From NCBI RefSeq assembly GCF_002847825.1, contig NZ_PKIZ01000007.1:1-64000 (forward strand): DNA of 64,000 nt. The letters run 5' to 3'. A model generated the notes under the pieces. It searched no databases and was not told the origin of the DNA. It saw nothing but the letters and a program-made list of their open reading frames with translations. Numbering within the stretch: the first letter of the stretch is position 1; each line of letters starts with the position of its first letter. This document shows positions 37,221 through 45,697 of the stretch, in pieces. The DNA is from Kytococcus schroeteri (lineage in GTDB: Bacteria; Actinomycetota; Actinomycetes; Actinomycetales; Dermatophilaceae). The translations under genes and the position numbers were made by a program.

Positions 37221-39487
37221 CGCGCCTCCGCCCTGAAGCCCCGCAGCCGCAGGCTGTTGCCGACCACGAACACGCTGGACAGGGCCATGGCGGCACCGGC
37301 CAGCATCGGGTTGAGCATCCCCGCCGCGGCCAGGGGGATGGCGGCCACGTTGTAGGCGAACGCCCAGAAGAGATTGGACCGGATGGTGCCCAGCGTGCGC
37401 CGCGCCATCCCGATGGCGTCGACCACGCTGCGCAGGTCGCCACGCACCAGCGTGATGTCCGCGGCCTCGATGGCGACGTCCGTGCCGGTGCCCATGGCCA
37501 GGCCCAGGTCGGCCTGTGCCAGGGCGGGGGCGTCGTTGACGCCGTCGCCGACCATGGCCACCACGCGCCCCTGCTCCTGCAGGCGCCGGACCTGCTCCAC
37601 CTTCTCCTGCGGCAGCACGTCGGCGATGACGGTGTCGATCCCCACCTCGTCGGCCACCTGGCGGGCGGTGGCCGCGTTGTCCCCGGTCAGCAGCACCGGC
37701 TCGAGCCCGAGGCGCCTCAGCTGGGCCACGGCGGCGGCGCTCGTGGGCTTCACGGCATCGGACACCACGAGCAGGCCGCGGGGAGCGCCGTCCCAGCCGA
37801 CGGCCACCACGGTGCGACCCCGCTGGAGGTGCTCGGCCTCGGCCCGGGCCAGGTCGGCGGTGAGCGTCATGTGATGCTCGGCGAGCAGGGTGGGGCGGCC
37901 GACGACCACCGTGCGGCCCTCCACGGTGCCGGTGACGCCGAGCCCCTCGACGTTCGCGAACCCCGAGGCGGCGGGCAGGTCGCCCGCGGTGCGCGCCGCA
38001 TCGGCCACGGCACGGGCGATGGGGTGCTCCGAGGAGTCCTCCAGCGCACCGGCCACGCGCAGCACCTCCGCGGCGTCCTCGCCGGCGGCGGGCACCACCT
38101 CGGCCAGTGTCATGTGCCCGGTGGTCACGGTGCCGGTCTTGTCGAGCACCACGGTGTCCACGGTGCGGGTCGACTCCAGCACCTCGGGGCCCTTGATGAG
38201 GATGCCCAACTCCGCTCCGCGGCCGGTGCCCACGAGCAGGGCGGTGGGCGTGGCCAGGCCCAGGGCGCACGGGCAGGCGATGACGAGCACCGCCACCGCG
38301 GCGGTGAACGCGGCCGTCGGACCGGCACCGGACAGCAGCCAGCCCCCGAGCGTGACCAGGGCGATGAGCACCACGACCGGCACGAACACGCCGGAGACCC
38401 GGTCGGCCAGCCGCTGGACGGCGGCCTTGCCGGTCTGCGCGTCCTCCACCATCCGCGCCATCTGGGCCAGTTGCGTGTCGGCGCCCACGCGCGTGGCGCG
38501 CACCACCAGGCGCCCACCGGCGTTCACCGTTGCGCCGGTGACCTCGCTGCCAGGGCCCACCTCGACGGGGAGGGACTCGCCGGTGAGCATGGAGGCGTCC
38601 ACGGCGGACGTGCCGGAGACGACCGTCCCGTCGGTGGCCACCTTCTCCCCGGGGCGCACCACGAACTCCTCGCCGGCGCGCAGCTCCCCGGCCGGGACCG
38701 TCACCTCGCGCCCGTCGCGCAGCACGGAGACCTCCTTGGCCCCCATCTCCAGCAGGGCGCGCAGCGCGGCGCCGGCCCGGCGCTTGGCGCGCTTCTCGAC
38801 GTAGCGTCCGGCCAGGATGAACAGGGTGACGCCCGCGGCGGCCTCGAGGTAGATGTTCCCCGCGCCGTCGGAGTGCCCGATGGTGAACTCGAAGGGGTGC
38901 TTCATGCCGGGCGTGCCGGCATGGCCGAGAAAGAGCGCGTAGAGCGACCAGCCGAAGGCGGCGAGCGTGCCCATCGAGACGAGGGTGTCCATGGTGGCCG
39001 CGCCGTGGCGCAGGTTGGTCCAGGCGGCCCGGTGGAAGGGCCAGGCGCCCCACACCACCACGGGCGCGGCCAGGGTGAGCGAGGCCCACTGCCAGTTCCG
39101 GAACTGCAGGGCCGGCACCATCGCCATGAGGATCACCGGCACCGCCAGCACCGCGCACACGAGCACCCGACGGCGCAGGGCGTCGAGCTCGTGGTCGGCG
39201 TGCTCGGAGCCGTCGAAGGCCTCACCGGGGGAGTCGGTTCCCGGGGTCGGTGGGAGCGCCGGCAGCGTGGCCGTGTAGCCCGCCTTCTGCACCTCGGCCA
39301 CCAGCAGGCCCGGGTCGTACCCCTCGGGTACGGTGACCGAGGCCTTCTCCGTGGCGTAGTTGACGGTCGCCTCCACGCCCTCGAGCTTGTTGAGCTTGCG
39401 CTCGATGCGGTGGGCGCACGAGGCGCACGTCATACCGCCGAGCTCCAGCTCGACGGCGGACGTGCGCGGGAGGGAGGGCGCGGTCAT
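37217..39487 (-). CDS. copA: Copper-exporting P1B-type ATPase
   Basis: A 756-residue membrane pump for Cu(I). One N-terminal heavy-metal domain ([16 protein letters not shown]) is followed by eight predicted helices. Catalytic marks: TGES, the transmembrane CPC in [23 protein letters not shown] with the phosphorylated Asp, SSEHPIA with the nucleotide-binding His-Pro, and [24 protein letters not shown] ends the last helix. ATG 39487 overlaps the copZ stop by one base. It is the middle gene of copZ-copA-csoR. Confidence 0.95.
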   Translation of the reverse strand: MTAPSLPRTSAVELELGGMTCASCAHRIERKLNKLEGVEATVNYATEKASVTVPEGYDPGLLVAEVQKAGYTATLPALPPTPGTDSPGEAFDGSEHADHELDALRRRVLVCAVLAVPVILMAMVPALQFRNWQWASLTLAAPVVVWGAWPFHRAAWTNLRHGAATMDTLVSMGTLAAFGWSLYALFLGHAGTPGMKHPFEFTIGHSDGAGNIYLEAAAGVTLFILAGRYVEKRAKRRAGAALRALLEMGAKEVSVLRDGREVTVPAGELRAGEEFVVRPGEKVATDGTVVSGTSAVDASMLTGESLPVEVGPGSEVTGATVNAGGRLVVRATRVGADTQLAQMARMVEDAQTGKAAVQRLADRVSGVFVPVVVLIALVTLGGWLLSGAGPTAAFTAAVAVLVIACPCALGLATPTALLVGTGRGAELGILIKGPEVLESTRTVDTVVLDKTGTVTTGHMTLAEVVPAAGEDAAEVLRVAGALEDSSEHPIARAVADAARTAGDLPAASGFANVEGLGVTGTVEGRTVVVGRPTLLAEHHMTLTADLARAEAEHLQRGRTVVAVGWDGAPRGLLVVSDAVKPTSAAAVAQLRRLGLEPVLLTGDNAATARQVADEVGIDTVIADVLPQEKVEQVRRLQEQGRVVAMVGDGVNDAPALAQADLGLAMGTGTDVAIEAADITLVRGDLRSVVDAIGMARRTLGTIRSNLFWAFAYNVAAIPLAAAGMLNPMLAGAAMALSSVFVVGNSLRLRGFRAEAR

Positions 39488-39696
39488 CAGGCCCGCTGCG
39501 CCCGGTAGCCGGCGTCCTCGACGGCGGCCAGCACGGCATCGGTGGACACGTCGTCGGCGCCGGTGACGGTCAGCCGACCGGTCTCGTGGCTCACCTCGAC
39601 GGACTCGACGCCGGGCACCTCGGAGACCTCCTCGCGGACGGACGCCTCGCAGTGCCCGCAGGTCATGCCGGTGACGTTGTACTCGGTGGTGGCCAT
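39487..39696 (-). CDS. copZ: Copper chaperone CopZ
   Basis: A 69-residue HMA-domain protein with the metal site MTCGHC ([18 protein letters not shown]) that passes Cu(I) to CopA. ATG 39696 follows the ribosome site GAGGAG at 39706-39701. It is the first gene of the copper operon, transcribed from the CsoR-controlled promoter. Confidence 0.93.
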   Translation of the reverse strand: MATTEYNVTGMTCGHCEASVREEVSEVPGVESVEVSHETGRLTVTGADDVSTDAVLAAVEDAGYRAQRA

Positions 39697-39706
39697 GGGT
39701 GCTCCT

Positions 39707-39740
39707 CTCGTCGGTGGCGCCGGGTGGCGCCACCGACGAG
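39707..39740 (-). promoter_or_regulatory. 15-bp hairpin directly before the copZ ribosome site
   Basis: Arms CTCGTCGGTGGCGCC and GGCGCCACCGACGAG pair perfectly around a 4-base loop. The 3' arm ends at the base before the AGGAG of copZ, between the CsoR operator and the start codon. It lies wholly in the mRNA leader and may stabilise the transcript or modulate translation. Confidence 0.6.
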
Positions 39741-39747
39741 AACGCAC

Positions 39748-39764
39748 ATACCCCGGAGGGGTAT
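39748..39764. promoter_or_regulatory. CsoR operator of copZ-copA-csoR
   Basis: ATACCCCGGAGGGGTAT is a perfect palindrome with the CsoR-type core TACCCC-N3-GGGGTA, 52 bases upstream of the copZ ATG. It also lies close to the end of the upstream surface-protein gene. Confidence 0.88.
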
Positions 39765-39777
39765 TCCGTGGGGACGG

Positions 39778-40734
39778 TCAGCGGCGGCGGGCGCCGGCCA
39801 CGGTGAGGCCGCCGGCGCCGACGAGGGCCAGACCGGCCAGGCCGAGGGCGGTGGTGTCGTGCGAGCGCTCGGGGGCGGTCCAGCCGGTGTCTACGATGGG
39901 GCCCTCGGTGGGCTCCTCGTTGGCCACGTACCAGCGCTTGTCGGCCGGCACCACGCCCTTGGCCACGAGCTGGTCGGCCCACTGGGCGTCGGTGAGTCCG
40001 TCCGGGCGCACCGCGTGTTCGAGCTGCTCCAGGAACTCCCAGTCGGGCTCGGCGTGGAACTCCATGCCGTAGCCCCCCTCGTTGGCTGTCGAACCCAACA
40101 CCGAGGTGCCCACCTTGGTGAACTCGCCCTCACCCGTCCGCAGGAAGTGGGTCGTGTTGTGCGCGTAGGTGCCGTCGAACTCGCCGGGGTCGGGGATGCA
40201 CCCGGTCGCCTCCACCGACACCGAGCGGACGTCCTCGCCGAGTCGATGGGTGGTGTCCTTCACGTACGAGCCCGGGACGGGGTCGTCGCTGTCGTCGTTC
40301 CAGAAGTCGTAGTCCGGGTCCACCACCCAGTGGAAGGACTCGTCCTCGGAGGAGAAGGAGGACTTCCCGGCACGTTCGGCGTTCTCCGGGCAGCCGCGGA
40401 AGATCCAGTCGGTCTGGTCGTCGTTCTGCACGCCCAGACGGTGGCGTCCCGGGTCCTCCTCGTTCGCGGAGACGCTCGTCACGCTGTTCCACCGGTCGAA
40501 CCCGTGCACCTCGCGGTGCACCAGCCCGTCCTTTTCGTAGGGCAGCTCGAGGTAGTCGCCCCGGGTGGTGCTGGTCCACGGCCGGGTTCCGTCGGAGCCT
40601 GCCTCGCCCACGGAGAAGGTGTTCTCGTACGGCGCCGGGAGCTTGGGCTCCTTCGGCGCGGCCTGCGCCATCTGCACCGGGGCGGTCACCCCCATGGTGG
40701 CGACGGCGAGGACGGCAAGAGTCGTGCGCTTCAT
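39778..40734 (-). CDS. Exported surface protein with C-terminal DTG-anchor pattern (family member 1)
   Basis: A 318-residue protein. The signal peptide is [20 protein letters not shown] to about AQAA. The exported domain has three cysteines, many acidic residues, and blocks shared with the next gene: [22 protein letters not shown] and the [20 protein letters not shown] segment. The C-terminus reads EGPIVDTGW, a short polar spacer, [14 protein letters not shown] and ARRR. This looks like a wall-sorting signal with IVDTG in place of LPXTG. It is followed after 13 bases by the CsoR operator. Function is unknown. Confidence 0.72.
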   Translation of the reverse strand: MKRTTLAVLAVATMGVTAPVQMAQAAPKEPKLPAPYENTFSVGEAGSDGTRPWTSTTRGDYLELPYEKDGLVHREVHGFDRWNSVTSVSANEEDPGRHRLGVQNDDQTDWIFRGCPENAERAGKSSFSSEDESFHWVVDPDYDFWNDDSDDPVPGSYVKDTTHRLGEDVRSVSVEATGCIPDPGEFDGTYAHNTTHFLRTGEGEFTKVGTSVLGSTANEGGYGMEFHAEPDWEFLEQLEHAVRPDGLTDAQWADQLVAKGVVPADKRWYVANEEPTEGPIVDTGWTAPERSHDTTALGLAGLALVGAGGLTVAGARRR

Positions 40735-40864
40735 GGTTTTCCCCTCTGTGTCACGTCCCGACCCCCTGCCGGGACCCTTCGACCCTAAGCGCCTCACGGG
40801 GAGGGGGAAGCCGGGGCCGGGCGTCGGCGCCTGATTGTGCGCGGACTGTGAACGTGACCTGTCA

Positions 40865-40907
40865 CGACGGGACCTCCGAGAGTCCAGTGACTCCGGAGGT
40901 CCCGTCG
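40865..40907 (-). terminator. Terminator after surface-protein gene 2
   Basis: A 14-bp perfect stem CGACGGGACCTCCG/CGGAGGTCCCGTCG with a 15-base loop, just beyond the stop at 40928 on the minus strand. Confidence 0.82.
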
Positions 40908-40927
40908 ATTCAGGTGTCAGGCGGGCG

Positions 40928-41872
40928 TCAGCGACGGCGGGCGGCCGCCACCGTGGCGCCACCGGCGCCCAGCAGCGCCACACCGGCCAGGCCGGCAGCG
41001 AACGCCGCGGACTGGTCGCCCGCCTCCACACCGGTGTCGACGATCGGGCCCTCGTCGTCGTCCTCACCGGGAGGCTCCTCGTTGGCCACGTACCAGCGCT
41101 TGTCGGCCGGCACCACGCCCTCGGCGACGAGCTTGTCCGCCCACTCGGCGTCGCTCATGCCGTCCGGACGCTCCTCCTTCTCGAGCTGCTCCAGGAACTC
41201 CCAGCCCTCGACGGTGTGGAACACGCTCTCGCCGCCCTCGTGGAAGGTGCCCTCGGTCACGACGGTGGCCACCCGCGTGAACTCCGTGTCGCTGGTGCGG
41301 ACGAAGAAGCTGTTGCCGAACATGTAGCCCCAGTCGCTCTCGGTGGGGCACGTGACCGTGACGACCTCCAGGGCCCGGGTCTCCGGCGACAGCTTGCTCG
41401 TCTGGGTCTTCTCGTAGTGGCCCGGGGCGAACTCGGGGTCGACGATCGGGTTGTCCTCGGTGGACTCCTCGTCGACCACCCACCGGAAGGACTCGTCCTC
41501 GCTGGTCCGGCCCGACGGCATCTTGCCCGGCGTGCCCTCCTGGCAGCCGGTCAGACCGTCGTCCTGGATCCCGAGGCTGCTCGGCCCGTGGTCCGGGTGG
41601 TCGTTGTTGAGGTTGTTGTTGTAGTCGGTAACCAGCAGGTTCAGCGTCGCCAGGCCGTCCTCGCCCTTCTTGGGCTGGGTGACGTCCCCGTCGACGCTGA
41701 CGCTCCAGGGGCGCTCGCCCTGGCCGTCGGCCTCGCCGACCTCGAAGGTGATCGGCAGCGGCTCCCAGTCCGGGCCGGAGGTGCGGTCGTCCGGTGCGGC
41801 GGACGCCGGCGTCGCGAGTGCTGCCCCCAGCAGCAGCGCGGTCCCCACTGCGAAGGTCTTCGTGCTGTCCAT
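40928..41872 (-). CDS. Exported surface protein with C-terminal DTG-anchor pattern (family member 2)
   Basis: A 314-residue paralog of the neighbouring protein. The signal peptide runs from MDSTKTFAVGTALLLGAALA to about ASA. The exported part is acidic, with an Asn-rich loop (DYNNNLNNDHPDHG) and two cysteines (GCQEG, TCPTE). The second half matches the neighbour closely ([45 protein letters not shown]). It ends EGPIVDTGV, a spacer, AAGLAGVALLGAGGATVAA and RRR. The pair arose by tandem duplication. It has its own terminator. Confidence 0.72.
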   Translation of the reverse strand: MDSTKTFAVGTALLLGAALATPASAAPDDRTSGPDWEPLPITFEVGEADGQGERPWSVSVDGDVTQPKKGEDGLATLNLLVTDYNNNLNNDHPDHGPSSLGIQDDGLTGCQEGTPGKMPSGRTSEDESFRWVVDEESTEDNPIVDPEFAPGHYEKTQTSKLSPETRALEVVTVTCPTESDWGYMFGNSFFVRTSDTEFTRVATVVTEGTFHEGGESVFHTVEGWEFLEQLEKEERPDGMSDAEWADKLVAEGVVPADKRWYVANEEPPGEDDDEGPIVDTGVEAGDQSAAFAAGLAGVALLGAGGATVAAARRR

Positions 41873-41946
41873 GTCCTGCTCCCCTCAGATGATTCTGGAC
41901 GTGTGAACGTTTCCGGCCGTATCGATCTCGGGCCCCGGCGGGAAGT

Positions 41947-41979
41947 GCGGACCCCGGTGCCCGAGGCGCCGGGGTCCGC
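41947..41979 (-). terminator. Terminator after fahA
   Basis: An 11-bp stem GCGGACCCCGG/CCGGGGTCCGC with an 11-base loop, 34 bases beyond the fahA stop on the minus strand. Confidence 0.8.
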
Positions 41980-42013
41980 TGCGGCAGTGCGGCGACAGCC
42001 GCACGACAGCGCG

Positions 42014-43252
42014 TCAGCCCAGCTCGGTGGCGGGGCGGATCGTCCCGGTCACCTCACCCAGCCCGATGCGGGAGCCGTCCGGTCCCGGTGCCCAGCCGGT
42101 GATCGTCACGGTGTCGCCGTCCTCGAGGAAGGAGCGCTCGGAGCCGTCCTCGAGCTGCATCGGCTCCTGACCGCTCCACGAGAGCTCCAGGAAGGACCCG
42201 CGCTCGGCCTTCTCGTCGCCGGAGACGGTGCCGCTGGCGAACACGTCCGCGGCCGAGAGGGCAGCGCCGTTGACGGTCATGTGCGCGAGCATCTGCGCCG
42301 GCGACCAGTACATCTCCCGGTAGGGCGGGCGGCTGACGACTGTGCCGTTGAGGCGCACCTCCATCTCGATGTCCAGGCCGAACAGGCCGCTGCCGTCACC
42401 GCGCAGGTAGTCCAGCGGCTCGGGGTCCTGGGTGGGGAGCTCGGTGCGCGCGTGCTCCAGGGCCGCCATGGGCACCACCCAGGCGCCCACCGACGAGGCG
42501 AACGACTTGCCCAGGAAGGGGCCCAGCGGCACGTACTCCCAGGCCTGGAGGTCGCGCGCCGACCAGTCGTTGAAGAGCATCACACCGAAGAGGTGGTCGG
42601 CCGCGTCGTCCACGGAGACGCGCTCGCCGACGGTCGTCGGGCCACCGACGAGGAAGCCCAGCTCGGCCTCGATGTCCAGACGCTGGCTGGGGCCGAAGGT
42701 GGGCACCTCGGCGTCCTTCGGCTTGCGCTGGCCGCTGGGGCGCACCACGTCGGTGCCCGAGACGACGATGGTGCTGGAGCGCCCGTGGTACCCGATGGGC
42801 AGGTGCTTCCAGTTGGGGGTCAGGGCCGCCTGGTCCGGGCGGAAGATGCGGCCCACGTTGGTGGCGTGGTGCTCCGAGGCGTAGAAGTCCACGTAGTCCG
42901 CCGGGTGGAAGGGCAGCACCATCTCCACCTGGCCCAGCGGCAGCAGGTGCGGGCGCACCACCGCTGGGTCGGCCTCCTCGGCGAACAGGCCGGTGACCCA
43001 CTCGCGGGCGCCGGTCCACGCGGTGTGGCCGAGCTCCAGCAGGCGGTTGAGCGTCGGCTCCTGCAGGGCGCCGGCCCAGGCGCCGCCGGTGTCCGCGCCC
43101 GTGGCGTGCAGGGCGGCCGGCAGGTCCAGCACCTCGTCGCCGATGCGGACGCCCAGCCGGGGTTGCGCGGCGTCGCGGGTGAGGAAGGCGCCGTAGGGCA
43201 GGTTGTGCGGGCCGAAGGGGTGGTCGGCGGGCAGGTCGGGCCAGGCGGTCAT
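42014..43252 (-). CDS. fahA: Fumarylacetoacetase
   Basis: A 412-residue hydrolase that splits fumarylacetoacetate into fumarate and acetoacetate, the last step of tyrosine breakdown. Marks are the N-terminal HPFGPHNLPYGAF, DFYASEHHATNVG with the catalytic His, the metal ligands in DIEAELGFLVG and MLFNDWSARDLQAWEYVPLG, and FASGTVSGDE. ATG 43252 overlaps the stop of the unknown upstream gene (ATGA), so the two are coupled. Confidence 0.95.
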   Translation of the reverse strand: MTAWPDLPADHPFGPHNLPYGAFLTRDAAQPRLGVRIGDEVLDLPAALHATGADTGGAWAGALQEPTLNRLLELGHTAWTGAREWVTGLFAEEADPAVVRPHLLPLGQVEMVLPFHPADYVDFYASEHHATNVGRIFRPDQAALTPNWKHLPIGYHGRSSTIVVSGTDVVRPSGQRKPKDAEVPTFGPSQRLDIEAELGFLVGGPTTVGERVSVDDAADHLFGVMLFNDWSARDLQAWEYVPLGPFLGKSFASSVGAWVVPMAALEHARTELPTQDPEPLDYLRGDGSGLFGLDIEMEVRLNGTVVSRPPYREMYWSPAQMLAHMTVNGAALSAADVFASGTVSGDEKAERGSFLELSWSGQEPMQLEDGSERSFLEDGDTVTITGWAPGPDGSRIGLGEVTGTIRPATELG

Positions 43253-44175
43253 GCGGGCTCCTCGTCGGTGGGGTGGGAGGGGGTGCTGGCGATGGTGGAC
43301 GGGTCGAGTACGCCGAGCTCGGCGGCCTCGGTGAGCGGGTCGGTGACGCCGCAGCAGCCGAAGGAGGTCCACGCGGCGCGCACGCCCTCGACGGCGCCGG
43401 AGTCGAGCGCCAGCACGGTGTCGGCCACGGCGCGGGCGTCGCGCTCGGCCAGCGCGGCGGCGACGTCGTCGGGACCCAGTCCGCAGAGGGCGCCGTGGGT
43501 GGCCACCACGACGTTGAGCATGCCGTGCATCTCCTCGGTGCCCTCGCCGGACTGGGCCGGCGCGGTGCGCGCCACGGCGTGGTGCAGGCCGCCGGTGAGC
43601 TTGAAGGGCACGTCGCGCTCCACGCAGGAGGTGATGAACCCGGCGAGCTCCTGCGGCGTGGGGACGGGGCCCGCCGGGGATGCCTGGGTGCGCCACTTGG
43701 CCACGACCCGGGGCCCGCCAGTGCGGTCCGAGGCGGCCAGGCGGTCGAGCAGGGACTCCAGGGTGGCTGGGTCGCGGGGCGCCTCGAGGGCAAGGTCCAC
43801 ACCGTGGTCGGCGGTGGTGTGCCAGTCGGCGTCCGCGGCGCGCTCCACCACCTCGAGGCGCACCTGCTCGCCGAGGCCGCGCAGCGTGGCCACGGCGCGG
43901 GTGACCGCCTCGGTGCCGGTGCCGGGGCGGGCGGCGATGCCCACCGGGAGGGCAGCGGCGTCGGAGGTGGCAGGGGAGTTCGCGAGCACCTGCGGGAGCT
44001 GCGCCACGGCGTCGACCGAGAGCAGCAGCGGTCCCAGGCGGGAGCCGAGCGGGGCGGTGCGCCAGACGCGGTGCTGCGCGACGGCATCGGGCAAGGGGGA
44101 GAGCCCCGGGGGGAAGATCGCCGCGTCGTCCACGAACGCGCGGGTGAGTCGCTCCATCGCCGGTGGGGTCGCCAT
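43249..44175 (-). CDS. Uncharacterised protein coupled to fumarylacetoacetase
   Basis: A 308-residue soluble protein that I cannot assign. It has no signal or membrane helix. Recognisable features are FVDDAAIFPPGLSPLPDA near the N-terminus, strand-like VVAKWRTQ, ELAGFITSCVERDVPFKLTG followed by GLHHAV, HGMLNVVVATHGA, and a C-terminal TSFGCCGVTDP with two adjacent cysteines. The alternating helix/strand pattern suggests a TIM-barrel-like fold. It sits between fahA (coupled) and divergent hmgA. The pathway between these two enzymes needs maleylacetoacetate isomerase, for which no gene is seen, so that is a possible role. ATG 44175 was chosen; the -10-like TACGTT lies 9 bases upstream. Confidence 0.75.
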   Translation of the reverse strand: MATPPAMERLTRAFVDDAAIFPPGLSPLPDAVAQHRVWRTAPLGSRLGPLLLSVDAVAQLPQVLANSPATSDAAALPVGIAARPGTGTEAVTRAVATLRGLGEQVRLEVVERAADADWHTTADHGVDLALEAPRDPATLESLLDRLAASDRTGGPRVVAKWRTQASPAGPVPTPQELAGFITSCVERDVPFKLTGGLHHAVARTAPAQSGEGTEEMHGMLNVVVATHGALCGLGPDDVAAALAERDARAVADTVLALDSGAVEGVRAAWTSFGCCGVTDPLTEAAELGVLDPSTIASTPSHPTDEEPA

Positions 44176-44190
44176 GCCGCGCACGCTAAC

Positions 44191-44205
44191 GTACGCGTGG
44201 CGTAC
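44191..44205. promoter_or_regulatory. Operator candidate between the fahA operon and hmgA
   Basis: Perfect inverted repeat GTACGC-GTG-GCGTAC in the 77-base divergent intergenic region. It overlaps the -10-like TACGTT of the leftward operon, so a bound regulator would block both directions. Confidence 0.6.
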
Positions 44206-44252
44206 ATCACTCCCGGTGCGCCCACACCGCCCCACCACCCGGAGGACGAGCC

Positions 44253-45557
44253 ATGGCGTACTACCGCTCCGTCGGATCGGTTCCCCCCAAGCGACACACC
44301 CAGCACCGCACGCCCGAGGGCGGGCTGTACTACGAGGAGCTCATGGGCGAGGAGGGCTTCTCGTCGGACTCCTCGCTGCTCTACCACCGCAACATCCCCT
44401 CCACCATCAGCGACGCCCGCGTCTGGGACCTGCCCGACGCCACGCTGACCCCCAACCACCCCCTGCGCCCGATCCACCTGCGCCCCCACGACCTGTTCGG
44501 CGGGGACGAGCCCACCGAGGGCGTCGACGTGGTGACCGGTCGACGGCTGCTGCTGGGCAACGCCGACGTGCGCCTGTCCTACGTGGTGGCCGACACCACG
44601 AGCCCCTGGTACCGGAACGCCATCGGTGACGAGTGCCTGTACGTGGAGCGCGGCAACGCCCGCGTGGAGACCGTCATGGGCGCCTTCGAGGTGGGGCAGG
44701 GCGACTACCTGGTGATGCCGCGCGCCACCACGCACCGGTGGATCCCGCGCGACGCCGGCGACGAGGGTTACTCCGAGCCGCTGCGCGTCTACGCCATCGA
44801 GGCCTCCAGCCACATCGGCCCGCCCAAGCGGTACCTCTCGCGGTTCGGGCAGCTGCTGGAGCACGCGCCCTACTGCGAGCGCGACCTGCGCGGACCGGAG
44901 GGGCCGCTGCTGGCCGAGGACATCGGTGCCGCGGCCGACGACGAGACCGAGGTGTACATCCGCCACCGCGCCACGGGGGAGGACTCCACCGGCGGCCAGG
45001 GCGGCACTGTGCACACGTTGCCCTTCCACCCGCTGGACGTCGTGGGCTGGGACGGCTGCCTCTACCCCTACGTGTTCAACGTGGCCGACTACGAGCCGAT
45101 CACCGGCCGCGTCCACCAGCCGCCGCCCGCCCACCAGGTGTTCGAGGGGCACAACTTCGTGGTGTGCAACTTCGTGCCGCGCAAGGTGGACTACCACCCG
45201 CTGAGCATCCCGGTGCCCTACTACCACTCGAACGTGGACTCCGACGAGGTCATGTTCTACGTGGACGGGGACTACGAGGCACGCAAGGGCAGTGGCATCC
45301 GGCAGGGCTCCATCAGCCTCCACCCGGGCGGCCACGCCCACGGCCCCCAGCCCGGGGCCTACGAGAACTCCATCGGCGTGGAGTACTTCGACGAGCTGGC
45401 TGTGATGGTCGACACCTTCCGCCCCCTCGACCTGGGAGAGGGCGGTCTGGCCAGCGACGACGGGAAGTACGCCTGGTCGTGGCAGAACTCCGCCCAGCGC
45501 ACTGCAACCGAGCAGCGTCCGCTCGGGGAGGACGAGGTTCCGCCGGCCACGGAATGA
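44253..45557 (+). CDS. hmgA: Homogentisate 1,2-dioxygenase
   Basis: A 434-residue cupin-type ring-cleaving enzyme making maleylacetoacetate from homogentisate. The Fe(II) site is seen in YYHSNVDSDEVMFYVDG (His, Glu) and HPGGHAHGPQPG (His). GDYLVMPRATTHRW and EVYIRHRATGE are also conserved. ATG 44253 follows the ribosome site GGAGGA. It is divergent from the fahA operon. Confidence 0.95.
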   Translation: MAYYRSVGSVPPKRHTQHRTPEGGLYYEELMGEEGFSSDSSLLYHRNIPSTISDARVWDLPDATLTPNHPLRPIHLRPHDLFGGDEPTEGVDVVTGRRLLLGNADVRLSYVVADTTSPWYRNAIGDECLYVERGNARVETVMGAFEVGQGDYLVMPRATTHRWIPRDAGDEGYSEPLRVYAIEASSHIGPPKRYLSRFGQLLEHAPYCERDLRGPEGPLLAEDIGAAADDETEVYIRHRATGEDSTGGQGGTVHTLPFHPLDVVGWDGCLYPYVFNVADYEPITGRVHQPPPAHQVFEGHNFVVCNFVPRKVDYHPLSIPVPYYHSNVDSDEVMFYVDGDYEARKGSGIRQGSISLHPGGHAHGPQPGAYENSIGVEYFDELAVMVDTFRPLDLGEGGLASDDGKYAWSWQNSAQRTATEQRPLGEDEVPPATE

Positions 45558-45697
45558 GGCCACGCCATCCGACCACGGTCCCAGTGGGCGTCCAGCCTCT
45601 GGGAGTAGCGTGACGCTCCCGCCCGGCGGACGTCGGACGGGAGCACTGTGTCGGGGCCGGTCGGCCGCGACGGACCGACTTCGCGGAAGGAGCCCAG

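Noticed and set aside
40835..44629. A 1264-codon open frame on the plus strand across the surface protein, fahA and unknown genes
   Set aside because: It is the antisense shadow of well-recognised minus-strand genes in GC-rich DNA. Its product is low-complexity Gly/His/Arg/Val-rich with no family motif.
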